From assembly GCF_001902145.1 (NCBI RefSeq), contig NZ_MRST01000024.1:372001-436000 (forward strand): a stretch of 64,000 bases of DNA, read 5' to 3'. Both the position numbers and the translations under genes were made by a program. How positions within the stretch are numbered: position 1 is the first letter of the stretch; each line of letters opens with the position of its first letter. This document shows positions 36,331 through 45,131 of this stretch, piece by piece. This stretch comes from Pseudomonas fluorescens. Lineage in GTDB: Bacteria; Pseudomonadota; Gammaproteobacteria; Pseudomonadales; Pseudomonadaceae. The notes under the pieces were generated by a model. It was not told the DNA's origin and ran no database searches. It was given only the letters and a program-made list of their open reading frames with translations.

Positions 36331-37392
36331 TTGCGGGTTCTGGTAATCAAGACCTCATCCCTGGGCGACGTGATCCATGCCTTGCCGGCCCTCACCGACG
36401 CAGCGCGGGCGATTCCCGGCATTCGGTTCGACTGGGTGGTGGAAGAAGGCTTTGCCGAAATCCCGACCTGGCACCCGGCGGTCGACAAGGTGATCCCGGT
36501 GGCGATTCGCCGCTGGCGCAAAAACCTCTGGCAAACCGTCAAGAGCGGTGAATGGCGGCGTTTCAAGCAGGCGGTGCAGTCGACCAAATATGACCTGGTG
36601 ATCGACGCCCAGGGCTTGCTCAAAAGCGCCTGGCTGACCCGCTATGTGCGGGCGCCCATCGCCGGCTTCGACAAAGATTCTGCGCGTGAACCTATGGCTG
36701 CGCGCTTTTATTCGCGGCGCCTGGCCGTGGCCCGTGGGCAGCATGCGGTGGAGCGTTTGCGCCAGCTGTTCGCCGTGGCGCTGGGCTACGACCTGCCCCA
36801 ACGGCTGGGCGACTACGGCCTGAGCGTTGAAAAGCTGCTCGGCCTGCCGCCGAAAAAACCGTTCGTATTGCTGCTGCATGGCACCACTTGGGACACCAAG
36901 CACTGGCCCGAAGCCTATTGGCGCGAACTGGCCGAACGCATGGGGCGCCTGGGCGTGGACGTAAAGCTGCCGTGGGGTAACGCCGCCGAAAAGGCGCGGG
37001 CCGAGCGCCTGGCCCTGGGCCTGCCCAACGCCGAAGTGTTGCCCAAGCTCAACCTGGCGGGCGTGGCCCGTGTCTTGGCGAGCGCCCGTGCCTGCGTGGC
37101 CGTCGACACCGGCCTTGGCCACTTGGCGGCGGCGCTGGACGTGCCGACCATTTCCCTGTTCGGCCCTACCAACCCAGGCCTCACCGGTGCCTACGGCAAA
37201 GGCCAGATCCACTTGGCCAGCGACTGGCCATGTGCGCCCTGCCTGCAAAAACAATGCACGTATCAACCCACTGCCGACGACCTGCGGCGGTTCGACATCA
37301 CACGCGAGTCGCCCCTGTGCTTCACGCGCCTGAACCCTGAGCGTGTCGCAAGCCGGCTGAGCACGTTGTTACTGGCCGAGGAGCAGCACTGA
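36331..37392 (+). CDS. waaC: lipopolysaccharide heptosyltransferase I
   Basis: The 353-residue GT9 enzyme adds the first heptose to Kdo2-lipid A. It begins (M)RVLVIKTSSLGDVIHALPAL, and the donor-binding part has LLHGTTWDTKHWPEAYWREL and VAVDTGLGHLAAALDVPTIS, then LFGPTNPGLTGAYG. The start is taken as TTG 36331, one base behind the waaF stop, since no ATG gives the family N-terminus and GAGG lies upstream at 36318-36321. It overlaps waaG by one base (TGATG). Confidence 0.94.
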   Translation: MRVLVIKTSSLGDVIHALPALTDAARAIPGIRFDWVVEEGFAEIPTWHPAVDKVIPVAIRRWRKNLWQTVKSGEWRRFKQAVQSTKYDLVIDAQGLLKSAWLTRYVRAPIAGFDKDSAREPMAARFYSRRLAVARGQHAVERLRQLFAVALGYDLPQRLGDYGLSVEKLLGLPPKKPFVLLLHGTTWDTKHWPEAYWRELAERMGRLGVDVKLPWGNAAEKARAERLALGLPNAEVLPKLNLAGVARVLASARACVAVDTGLGHLAAALDVPTISLFGPTNPGLTGAYGKGQIHLASDWPCAPCLQKQCTYQPTADDLRRFDITRESPLCFTRLNPERVASRLSTLLLAEEQH

Positions 37393-38516
37393 TGCAACTG
37401 GCTTTTGTTCTGTACAAGTACTTCCCTTTCGGTGGCCTGCAGCGCGACTTCATGCGCATCGCCCTGGAATGCCAGCAGCGCGGCCACAGCATTCGGGTGT
37501 ACACCCTGATCTGGGAAGGTGATATCCCGCCAGGCTTTGAGGTGCTGGTGGCGCCGGTCAAGGCCTTGGTCAACCACCGCCGCAACGAAAAGCTCTACGC
37601 CTGGATCCAGGCCGACCTGGCCAAGCGCCCGGTGGACCGCGTGGTGGGGTTCAACAAGATGCCGGGGCTGGACCTGTACTTTGCCGCCGACGGTGTGTTC
37701 GAGGACAAGGCCCAGACCCTGCGCAACCCGATGTATCGCTGGTTTGGACGCTACAAGCACTTTGCCGAATACGAGCGCGCCGTGTTCGATAAAAACGCCA
37801 AGACGCAGATCATGGTGTTGTCCGAGCATCAGCAGCGGCTTTTCAGCCAGTATTACGGCACCCAGGCCGAGCGTTTCCACCTGTTGCCACCGGGTATCGC
37901 CCGCGACCGCCGCGCCCCGCCGAACGCCGCCGAAATCCGTGCCGAGTTCCGCGCTGAATTCGGCTTGGCTGAAGATGATCTGCTGTTGGTGCAGATCGGT
38001 TCGGGGTTCAAGACCAAGGGCGTCGACCGCAGCCTCAAGGCGCTGGCCGCACTGCCTTCGCGGCTGAAGAAACGCACCCGGCTATTTGTAATCGGCCAGG
38101 ACGACCCCAAAGTATTCCAATTGCAGAGCGCGGCGCTGGGCCTGGGCGACCAGGTGCAGTTCTTCAAGGGCCGCAACGATATTCCGCGTTTCCTGCTGGG
38201 GGCGGACCTGTTGATTCACCCCGCGTACAACGAGGCGGCCGGCATGGTGCTGGTCGAAGCGGTGGTCGCCGGCCTCCCGGTACTGGTGAGCCAGGTGTGC
38301 GGCTATGCGTTCTACATCGACAAGGCCCAGAGCGGCCGGGTGTTGGACGAGCCGTTCGAGCAAACCCAGCTCAACCAGTATCTGGTCGATATGCTCGACG
38401 ACCCACAAGCGCGTGCGACCTGGAGTCGCAATGGTCTGGCCTTCGCCGAGACGGCCGACCTCTTTAGCATGCCGCAGTACGCTGCGGACCTGATTCTGGC
38501 GGAGCCAAACCGATGA
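37392..38516 (+). CDS. waaG: core glycosyltransferase WaaG (GT4)
   Basis: The 374-residue GT-B enzyme adds the first hexose to heptose II (glucose in E. coli, GalN in P. aeruginosa). Characteristic blocks are MQLAFVLYKYFPFGGLQRDF, VVGFNKMPGLDLYFAADGVF and VQIGSGFKTKGVDRSLKALA. The nucleotide-sugar site is LLIHPAYNEAAGMVLVEAVV, with the EX7E-type motif of GT4. The sugar it uses here cannot be told. It overlaps waaC by one base and waaP by four. Confidence 0.94.
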   Translation: MQLAFVLYKYFPFGGLQRDFMRIALECQQRGHSIRVYTLIWEGDIPPGFEVLVAPVKALVNHRRNEKLYAWIQADLAKRPVDRVVGFNKMPGLDLYFAADGVFEDKAQTLRNPMYRWFGRYKHFAEYERAVFDKNAKTQIMVLSEHQQRLFSQYYGTQAERFHLLPPGIARDRRAPPNAAEIRAEFRAEFGLAEDDLLLVQIGSGFKTKGVDRSLKALAALPSRLKKRTRLFVIGQDDPKVFQLQSAALGLGDQVQFFKGRNDIPRFLLGADLLIHPAYNEAAGMVLVEAVVAGLPVLVSQVCGYAFYIDKAQSGRVLDEPFEQTQLNQYLVDMLDDPQARATWSRNGLAFAETADLFSMPQYAADLILAEPNR

Positions 38517-39319
38517 AGTTGATTCTAGCCGAACCCTTCAAGACCCTCTGGGCCGGACGCGATGCGTTCGCCGAGGTCGAGAAGCTGGAAGGCCAGGTGT
38601 TCCGCGAGCTGGCCGCTCGCCGTACGTTGCGTACGGTGGTCGAGGGCCAGCCTTATTTTGTGAAGATTCACCGTGGGATCGGCTGGGGCGAAATCCTCAA
38701 GAACCTGGTTACTGCCAAATTGCCGGTGCTGGGTGCGGGCCAGGAGTGGGTGGCGATCCAGCGCTTGCAGGCGCTTGGCGTACCGACCATGACCGCCGTG
38801 GCGTTCGGTGAAAAAGGCAGCAACCCGGCCGACCAGCACTCGTTCATCATCACCCAGGAACTGACCCCCATCGTCAGCCTGGAAGACCTGACCCTGGACT
38901 GGGTCAAGCAGCCGCCCGTGCCGGCCATCAAGCATGCCTTGACCCTTGAGCTGGCGCGTACCGTCGGCGCGATGCACCGCGGCGGTGTCAACCACCGTGA
39001 CTGCTACCTCTGCCATTTCCTGCTGCACACCGACCGGCCCATCAGCGTCGACAGCCTCAAGCTGTCGGTAATCGACCTGCACCGTGCCCAGGTGCGTGCG
39101 ACGATCCCCGTGCGCTGGCGCAACAAAGACCTGGCCGGCCTGTATTACTCCGCGTTGGAGATCGGCTTGACCCAGCGCGACAAGCTGCGTTTTCTCAAGG
39201 CCTACTTCCAGCAGCCGCTGCGCCAGATCCTGGCGGAGCAAACCGCGTTGTTATCTGCGCTGGAACGCATGGCAGCAAAGCTGTATGCGCGTAAACAACG
39301 ATACGGGGATGCGATCTGA
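38513..39319 (+). CDS. waaP: lipopolysaccharide core heptose(I) kinase WaaP/RfaP
   Basis: The 268-residue eukaryotic-like kinase phosphorylates heptose I of the core. It has the WaaP signature with catalytic Asp in GGVNHRDCYLCHFLLH (about 160-175) and the metal-binding Asp in LSVIDLHRAQVR. The ATP-binding Lys is probably in YFVKIHRGIGWGEILKNL. In P. aeruginosa waaP is essential and needed for outer-membrane assembly. It overlaps waaG (ATGA) and the next gene by one base. Confidence 0.94.
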   Translation: MKLILAEPFKTLWAGRDAFAEVEKLEGQVFRELAARRTLRTVVEGQPYFVKIHRGIGWGEILKNLVTAKLPVLGAGQEWVAIQRLQALGVPTMTAVAFGEKGSNPADQHSFIITQELTPIVSLEDLTLDWVKQPPVPAIKHALTLELARTVGAMHRGGVNHRDCYLCHFLLHTDRPISVDSLKLSVIDLHRAQVRATIPVRWRNKDLAGLYYSALEIGLTQRDKLRFLKAYFQQPLRQILAEQTALLSALERMAAKLYARKQRYGDAI

Positions 39320-40053
39320 TGGCGGGTTGGAATCTGGAACCTGCCTACGCCGCCCTGGCGGATGACTTTGGAAGCCTGGACGCGGTGTTCGCCCTGCAAG
39401 GCGAGCGGCTGACCCGCGACCCGTTGTCGGAAGTGATTCGGGTGGAGCGTGGCGGGGTCAATTATTACGTCAAGCGCTACGTAGGTGCCGGCAAGGGCCT
39501 GCGCCGTTACCTGGGCCGGCCGCGGGTGAAATCCGAATGGCAGAACCTCAAGCGCTTCGCCAAGTGGGGCATCCCCACCGCCGACGTGGTGGCCTGGGGC
39601 CTGGACCGCAAGGGTATGGCCTATAACCGTGGCGCCATGATCACCCGTGAATTGCCCAGGACCGAAGATCTGTCGGTGCTGGCCGAGCGTCACGATGAGC
39701 GCCTCAAAGACCCCCGGTGGGTCGATGGCATCAGCCGTCAGCTGGCCGAATACACGCGCACCATGCACGATCACCGCTTTACCCATAACGACTTGAAGTG
39801 GCGCAACCTGCTGGTGGACGACCAGCGCACCCTGTACCTGATCGACTGCCCCAACGGTGATTTCTGGCGCGGTTTCTGGCTCAAGTACCGCATCACCAAG
39901 GACCTGGCCTGCCTGGACAAAGTCGCCAAGTATCACTTGTCGGCCACCCAGCGCCTGCGCTTCTACCTGCAATATCGCCAGCGCGCGCACCTGACCGCGT
40001 CGGACAAACAGCGAATTCGCCATGTGGTGAAGTTTTTCGAGGGGCGCGAATGA
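39319..40053 (+). CDS. lipopolysaccharide kinase, InaA family (PA5008-like)
   Basis: The 244-residue kinase-like protein probably phosphorylates a second site of the heptose region. The Lys of the nucleotide pocket is in VNYYVKRYVGAGKGLRRYLG, the catalytic loop is FTHNDLKWRNLLV (H-N-D, about 156-168), and the metal-binding Asp lies in LYLIDCPNGDFW. All key residues are kept, so activity is likely. It occupies the position of PA5008 (sometimes called wapP) in P. aeruginosa. The exact acceptor is unknown. Confidence 0.85.
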   Translation: MAGWNLEPAYAALADDFGSLDAVFALQGERLTRDPLSEVIRVERGGVNYYVKRYVGAGKGLRRYLGRPRVKSEWQNLKRFAKWGIPTADVVAWGLDRKGMAYNRGAMITRELPRTEDLSVLAERHDERLKDPRWVDGISRQLAEYTRTMHDHRFTHNDLKWRNLLVDDQRTLYLIDCPNGDFWRGFWLKYRITKDLACLDKVAKYHLSATQRLRFYLQYRQRAHLTASDKQRIRHVVKFFEGRE

Positions 40054-40802
40054 GTGACTTCCTGGCGGCCGAAGACCGCGCTCTGCTTGAGCGCAACGGC
40101 CTGGCGACCTTCGACGCCCTGTGGGCCAAGCAACTGGATGCGGTAGACGAGCCGAACACCAGCGGCGACGGTTGGAGCAGCGTGTATCGCCTGGAGCTTG
40201 AGGGGCAGGGTTACTACCTCAAGCGCCAGAGCAACTACCTCACGCGCACCCTGCATCGGCCGTTTGGCGAGCCCAGTTTTGCCCGCGAGTTTCGCAACAT
40301 CAGTCTGTATCGAAAGCTCGGCATCCCGGCCCTGCAAGCGGCGTTCTTCGGTGAGCGCAAGGTCAAGGGCGAGCGCCGGGCGATGCTGCTCACACGTGCG
40401 CTGGATGGCTGGAATGACCTGGATTCGTTGTTGGAGCAGTGGGCGCAATTGAGCGCAGCCCAGCACAGTGCGATCCTGTTGGCGTGCGGCAAGCTGGCGC
40501 GTCATCTGCACAGCGTCGGGCAGGTGCATGGCTGTTTTTACCCCAAGCATATTTTCCTGCAGCCTGCCGGTGAGGGTTATGCCGCACAATTGATCGACCT
40601 GGAGAAAACCCGCCCGCTGTTGTTTGGCTGGCGTGACCGGGTCAAGGACCTGGAGCCGCTGCTGCGCCGCGCGCCGCAATGGTCGGATGCGCAGGCGCGC
40701 CAACTGCTGGCGGCGTACCTTGAGCAGCCCGAGGACAGTGCCCTGGTGTCCACTTGGCACCAGCGCCTGACCGCGCGCCGTAGCCACAAGGAGAACCGCT
40801 GA
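40050..40802 (+). CDS. kinase-like LPS core protein (WapQ/PA5007-like), unusual catalytic loop
   Basis: The 250-residue InaA-type kinase fold has a pocket Lys in YYLKRQSNYLTRTLHRPFGE, a catalytic-loop region QVHGCFYPKHIFL and a metal site in AQLIDLEKTRPLLFG. Aligned with HRDCYLCHFLL of WaaP, the catalytic Asp position is Cys162. It may act without that residue or be a non-catalytic partner. Its place matches wapQ of P. aeruginosa. It overlaps the neighbouring genes by four bases upstream and one base downstream. Confidence 0.8.
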   Translation: MSDFLAAEDRALLERNGLATFDALWAKQLDAVDEPNTSGDGWSSVYRLELEGQGYYLKRQSNYLTRTLHRPFGEPSFAREFRNISLYRKLGIPALQAAFFGERKVKGERRAMLLTRALDGWNDLDSLLEQWAQLSAAQHSAILLACGKLARHLHSVGQVHGCFYPKHIFLQPAGEGYAAQLIDLEKTRPLLFGWRDRVKDLEPLLRRAPQWSDAQARQLLAAYLEQPEDSALVSTWHQRLTARRSHKENR

Positions 40803-42253
40803 TGCGTTTATCCGAGCTGAAAAAGGCCGGGCGTACCCCCAGCCTGCCACTGACCCTCGACCTGGCGGATGCCGCCGGCCCTGGGCAATTGCAATTGCTG
40901 AGCCTGCTGCGGGTGTTGCCGGGGCAGCGCTACGTGGGTGCCGCTGTGTGGCGTGGGCGCCCGGTGTTGGCCAAGTTGTTGGTGGGCAGCAAGGCGGCGC
41001 GGCATTTTCAGCGTGAGCTCACGGGTGTGCGTCTGTTGGCTGAGCAGGGCCTGACCACGCCGTTGCTGCTGGCCGATGGCTTGCAGGACGGCGAGGGTGG
41101 TTGGCTGCTGTTTGAATTTATCGAGGGGGCCCAAAGCCTGTCCGATGCTTGGCTCGCCGTCGAAAACCTGCCGCCGTTGGCGGACGAACAAACCGCTGTG
41201 CTCGCCGAAGCGCTGGGCGCGATTGCCCAGATGCATGCCAAGGGCCTATGGCAAGAAGACCTGCACCTGGACAACTTGTTGCGCAAGGACGGCAAGCTGT
41301 ATTTGATCGATGGCGCCGGCATTCGTGTCGAAGAGGCGGGCAAGCCGCTGTCGCGCAATCGGGTGCTGGAGAACCTCGGTGTGTTCTTCGCCCAACTGCC
41401 GAAAAACCTCGAGCCCTTTACCGAAGAGTTGCTGGTGTATTACTTGCTGGCCAACGGCGAACACGCCTTGCCAATGCAAGCCTTGGAAAAACAGGTGCGT
41501 AAAGTCAGCGCCTGGCGCTTGAGAGACTACCTGGACAAGACCGGCCGCGAATGCACGTTGTTCAGTGTGGTGCGCGGCGCTTTTGGCTTGCGTGCGATCC
41601 GCCGCGAAGAAGAAGCCGCCATGGTGCCGGTGCTTGAGCAAGCCGATGCGTTGCTCGACCAGGGGCACCTGTACAAGACCGGTGGCGCGGCGAGCGTGGC
41701 CAAGGTCGACGTGGCCGGCCGGCCGCTGGTGATCAAGCGCTACAACATCAAGGGCTTTGCCCATTGGCTCAAGCGCTTCTGGCGCCCGAGCCGCGCCTGG
41801 CACTCCTGGCGTGAAGGCAACCGCCTGGCCTTCCTGGGCTTTGCCACACCCAAGCCGCTGGCGGTGCTGGAGAAACGGTTCCTGTGGTTGCGCAGCCGTG
41901 CCTACCTGGTCACCGAATACCTGCCGGGGCCGGACATCATCGAACGCTTTGCGCCGTATGTGGAAAGCGGCAATGCGCCCGAGAGCGAGTTGCAGGCGCT
42001 GGACCAGTTGTTTGCCGACTTGATCCGCGAGCGCATCAGCCATGGGGATTTCAAGGGCCATAACCTGTTCTGGAATGACGGGCGCTGGGCGATGATTGAC
42101 CTGGATGCCATGTGCCAGCACTCATCCGCTGCCAGCTTTGCGCCGGCCTATGCCAGAGACCGTGCAAGGTTTATGCGTAACTGGCCGCAGGGCAGTGCGC
42201 TGTACCAGGTGATTGACCAGCGCTTGCCCAAAGAGGCGGGTGTCGGCAGTTAA
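40802..42253 (+). CDS. tandem kinase-like LPS core protein (PA5006-like)
   Basis: The 483-residue protein has two kinase-like halves. The first has a pocket Lys in RPVLAKLLVGSKAARHFQRE, a catalytic loop GLWQEDLHLDNLLRKDG (about 145-160) and LYLIDGAG. The second (about 270-483) has RPLVIKRYNIKGFAHWLKRF, the loop ISHGDFKGHNLFW and MIDLDAM. Both halves keep the loop Asp and Asn and the metal-binding Asp. It sits last in the operon and probably phosphorylates core heptose, but the acceptor is unknown. A REP doublet follows within six bases. Confidence 0.82.
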   Translation: MRLSELKKAGRTPSLPLTLDLADAAGPGQLQLLSLLRVLPGQRYVGAAVWRGRPVLAKLLVGSKAARHFQRELTGVRLLAEQGLTTPLLLADGLQDGEGGWLLFEFIEGAQSLSDAWLAVENLPPLADEQTAVLAEALGAIAQMHAKGLWQEDLHLDNLLRKDGKLYLIDGAGIRVEEAGKPLSRNRVLENLGVFFAQLPKNLEPFTEELLVYYLLANGEHALPMQALEKQVRKVSAWRLRDYLDKTGRECTLFSVVRGAFGLRAIRREEEAAMVPVLEQADALLDQGHLYKTGGAASVAKVDVAGRPLVIKRYNIKGFAHWLKRFWRPSRAWHSWREGNRLAFLGFATPKPLAVLEKRFLWLRSRAYLVTEYLPGPDIIERFAPYVESGNAPESELQALDQLFADLIRERISHGDFKGHNLFWNDGRWAMIDLDAMCQHSSAASFAPAYARDRARFMRNWPQGSALYQVIDQRLPKEAGVGS

Positions 42254-42258
42254 ACCTA

Positions 42259-42328
42259 TCGCGGGCAAGCCCGCTCCCACACTTGATCTGTGAACGCGGT
42301 CAAAATGTGGGAGCGGGCTTGCCCGCGA
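42259..42328. repeat. REP pair in reversed arrangement, GCCCGC variant
   Basis: TCGCGGGCAAGCCCGCTCCC comes first and TGTGGGAGCGGGCTTGCCCG second, with 24 bases between. The arms thus face the other way from all other doublets in the window, and the inner palindrome is GGGCTTGCCC rather than GAGC-containing. It lies between convergent genes. Confidence 0.85.
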
Positions 42329-42351
42329 TGGCGCCCGTCCAGGCGCTGCAT

Positions 42352-44433
42352 TCAGAACTGGTACTGCGCCCCAGCCCCCGCATACCACGAGCGCCCCGGC
42401 GCCGCTTCGTAGTAGCGGCCATTGCCATCTCCCACAATCACCGACCCCACGTACTGACGATCCAGCAGATTATCCAGGCGCAGGGTCTGGTGAAAGGTCC
42501 AGTGCTTTACCTTCTGCTCAAACCGTGCGCGCCAGTTGAAGACGCTGTAGGCTGGTGCGGCATGTTGCTGGTTGGTGTCTTCTACATAAACCTTGCTGCG
42601 GTACACACCTTCGATGGCGGTGCTGACCCAGTCCCGTGGTTTCCAGTTCAGTTCTGCAAACAGGGTGGTTTGTGGCACGCCGGGGAGATAGTTACCTTTG
42701 TCGATGGTGTTGGCACCGCTGGCAAAGTCGCTGTCGTAGGTTGCGTGTAAGCGTGTGTAGGCCAGGCTGGTGCTCCAGTGGTCGCTCAGCTGGCTTTCAA
42801 CACCCAGTTCGAAGCCGCGGCGCAATGTGCGACCGGCGTTCTGGTAGCTGGTACGGCCACCGATGGATTGCTGCACCACCAGTTCGTCCTCGGTGGTGAT
42901 CTGGAAAACGGCGGCGTTGATCCGCGTGTTGTTCAGTTGCGCTTTCACACCCATTTCATATTGCGTACTTTCAGACGGCTTCAAGCCGAAGTTGAAGCCC
43001 TCGGTGTTGCCCGGTGCATAGGCCAGTTCGGCCTGAGTCGGGGTTTCAAAGCCTTTGCCTGCGCTGATGTAGCCGTGCAGGTCGGGTGTGAACGCATACA
43101 TCACGCTCATCGAAGGTGTGTTTTTCTGGTAGGTCTTGTTGCCGCTGGCGTCGCCATTGCTGAGGAACTGATCGTCAACGTCCATCTGCATCGTGCTGTG
43201 GCGCAGGCCGGCTTGCAGGGTCCAGCGGTCGAGGGCCCAGTTGGCTTGGATATACGGGTCGAGGCTGCGAGCCGTATCGATTTCGTCGCGGCGTAGTTGG
43301 CCTTTCACGCCGAGGGTGTTGCCGCTGTAGTTCTGATAGCCATGGCGGCTGTCTTCGCTTTGGTCGAAGTCCAGGCCGGTAATGATCATCAGCTCGCCAG
43401 GCGCGCTTTCGATGGGCTGCATCCAGCGCACGCTGCCGCCGTAGAACTTACGGTCAAATTGCACCACGCCACCACCGCGTTCGTTGGCGGGCGTGCCCTT
43501 GGGGATAGACAGGTATTGGATCACACTGCGCCGCCCGGTGTAGGCATTGACCTGCAAGGTCGCAGCACCGAAATACCGCTCGTAATTCATCCCCAATTGC
43601 TGATGATCGATACTTTTACGCGTGTTGTAGTTCAGCGCATTGGCGCTTACCGAACGCGGGTCGGCCTTGTACGCCGCCCAGGTCTGCCCCAATGGATCTT
43701 GCGTACCGTTCTGCTCCAGGCTGCTATAGATCAGGGCCAGCTTACTGTCGTCATCCGGCTGGAAGTTGAGTTTGGCGAAGGTCTGGTCGCGGCGTGCGCT
43801 GCTGTGATCGCGGTAGCCGTTGGTGTCCATGCGCGAGGCGTCCAGCACAAACCCGGCGCCATTCACCGCGCCCTCGGCGCTGAGGTGGTTCTTGTTCAGG
43901 CCGTCGCTGCCCACCAGGGTTTCGGCGCCTATACGCGGCGGGCCTTCGCCGTCGCGAGAGAACATCTGGATCACGCCCCCGGCGTTGCTGCCATACAGCG
44001 TCGCCGCTGGGCCGCGCAGCACTTCGATGCGCTCGGCCGTGTCGAGGTTGAACGTCGCGGCCTGGCCCTGGCCATCCGGGGTGCTGGCGGGGATGCCGTC
44101 GGCGATCAGCTTGATGCCGCGCACGCCAAATGCCGAACGGGCGCCGAAGCCTCGGGAAGAAATTTGCAGGTCCTGCGCATAGTTCTGGCGGTTCTGCACC
44201 ACCAGGCCGGGCACGCGGGAGAGGGCTTCGGAGGCGTTAATGCCCAGCTGGCCGTCACTGATCTGCTCGCGGTTGATGCCGTCCACGGAATAGGGCAAAT
44301 CGAACGTTGGGCTGGCGCTGCGTGAGCCGGTGACCACGCTGGGGTCAAGTATCAGCGGCGCATCGTCGGCCTGGGCATTACTGCACAGGCCCAGCAAGAG
44401 CAGGGCAAGGCGGGAGGGAGTGGATGATGTCAT
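42352..44433 (-). CDS. TonB-dependent receptor, PqqU/YncD-like
   Basis: The 693-residue outer-membrane receptor has a signal peptide (SRLALLLLGLCSNAQA), a TonB-box-like DPSVVTGSRS, a plug domain and a 22-strand barrel ending in Phe (YAGAGAQYQF). It shares long exact stretches with E. coli PqqU/YncD: VQNRQNYAQDLQ, DGIPA.TPDGQGQ, GYRDHS, GKGFETPT, and YVGSVIV..GNGRYYE..PGR at the end. PqqU imports pyrroloquinoline quinone. The start at 44433 fits the signal peptide; its ribosome site is weak. It interrupts the LPS core locus on the opposite strand. Confidence 0.88.
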   Translation of the reverse strand: MTSSTPSRLALLLLGLCSNAQADDAPLILDPSVVTGSRSASPTFDLPYSVDGINREQISDGQLGINASEALSRVPGLVVQNRQNYAQDLQISSRGFGARSAFGVRGIKLIADGIPASTPDGQGQAATFNLDTAERIEVLRGPAATLYGSNAGGVIQMFSRDGEGPPRIGAETLVGSDGLNKNHLSAEGAVNGAGFVLDASRMDTNGYRDHSSARRDQTFAKLNFQPDDDSKLALIYSSLEQNGTQDPLGQTWAAYKADPRSVSANALNYNTRKSIDHQQLGMNYERYFGAATLQVNAYTGRRSVIQYLSIPKGTPANERGGGVVQFDRKFYGGSVRWMQPIESAPGELMIITGLDFDQSEDSRHGYQNYSGNTLGVKGQLRRDEIDTARSLDPYIQANWALDRWTLQAGLRHSTMQMDVDDQFLSNGDASGNKTYQKNTPSMSVMYAFTPDLHGYISAGKGFETPTQAELAYAPGNTEGFNFGLKPSESTQYEMGVKAQLNNTRINAAVFQITTEDELVVQQSIGGRTSYQNAGRTLRRGFELGVESQLSDHWSTSLAYTRLHATYDSDFASGANTIDKGNYLPGVPQTTLFAELNWKPRDWVSTAIEGVYRSKVYVEDTNQQHAAPAYSVFNWRARFEQKVKHWTFHQTLRLDNLLDRQYVGSVIVGDGNGRYYEAAPGRSWYAGAGAQYQF

Positions 44434-44649
44434 GAGGGGGCCGGGTCTGTGGCGCAGCGCAACTGAATGGCGTAGGCGCAAATGCCGCCAGTTTAACGGT
44501 TCCCCTGGATTTTTTCCGAATTCACAACACTGGGCGGAACAGGAAGTTTCCCACGCGTTGCGACGGCGCCTGTAGGCTCCTGATTCGTTGGGTTAGCGAA
44601 GCTGGAGCTGCTAGATTTCGGTTCCTCCAAAAAAAGAAGAGCCGAAAAC

Positions 44650-44982
44650 ATGCGCACAACGAGCATGAAGCTACTGGTGCTGGGAAGCATCGCATTAACC
44701 ATGGCTGGCTGCGGAACTGTTACCACCGCGTTCCGTGACGATGCCGTCACTGTTCGGTCGCTCAAGGCCAGCAAAACCTATTGCCAGTCCGTTCCACGTG
44801 TCTACAGCGGGGTGACTTATAACCTGTGTGTCCTGAATGGCCCGCCGAACTCCGGTAGCGATGTGATAGTAAACAGTGTGCCCTGGACGCTCATTGACAT
44901 CCCTCTCTCCGGTATCACGGACACGCTGCTGCTGCCGTACACCATCTACCGGCAAAGCGCCGATGGCAGCATTGAACTCTAA
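44650..44982 (+). CDS. YceK/YidQ-family lipoprotein
   Basis: The 110-residue protein has a lipoprotein signal (MKLLVLGSIALTMAGC; lipobox TMAGC), so it is probably anchored in a membrane facing the periplasm. Blocks RVYSGVTYNLCVLNGPP and WTLIDIPLSGITDTLLLPYT are those of the small YceK/YidQ lipoproteins, whose function is unknown. AAGAG lies 10 bases upstream of ATG 44650; a second Met at residue 6 could also be the start. It stands alone between the receptor gene and the second LPS operon. Confidence 0.85.
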   Translation: MRTTSMKLLVLGSIALTMAGCGTVTTAFRDDAVTVRSLKASKTYCQSVPRVYSGVTYNLCVLNGPPNSGSDVIVNSVPWTLIDIPLSGITDTLLLPYTIYRQSADGSIEL

Positions 44983-45034
44983 GCGCCTGCTGAGCTTGGC
45001 GCTTGCCGCTAACAGCTTCCCACTGCTTTTAAGC

Positions 45035-45103
45035 TATAATCCCGCCCTTTAGCTGTTTCTTGCCCCGGCGGGAAACACACTTTTTTCAGGCGCGATGCGC
45101 CTG
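45035..45103 (+). promoter_or_regulatory. promoter -10 box and leader hairpin before the carbamoyltransferase gene
   Basis: TATAAT at 45035-45040 is a perfect -10 box, about 90 bases before the GTG start; no clear -35 is seen. In the leader, CAGGCGC-GAT-GCGCCTG (45087-45103) forms a perfect hairpin directly behind a run of six T (45081-45086). Its role is unknown. Confidence 0.5.
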
Positions 45104-45131
45104 CATGCAGACTAAAAGAGGCTAGACCCCA

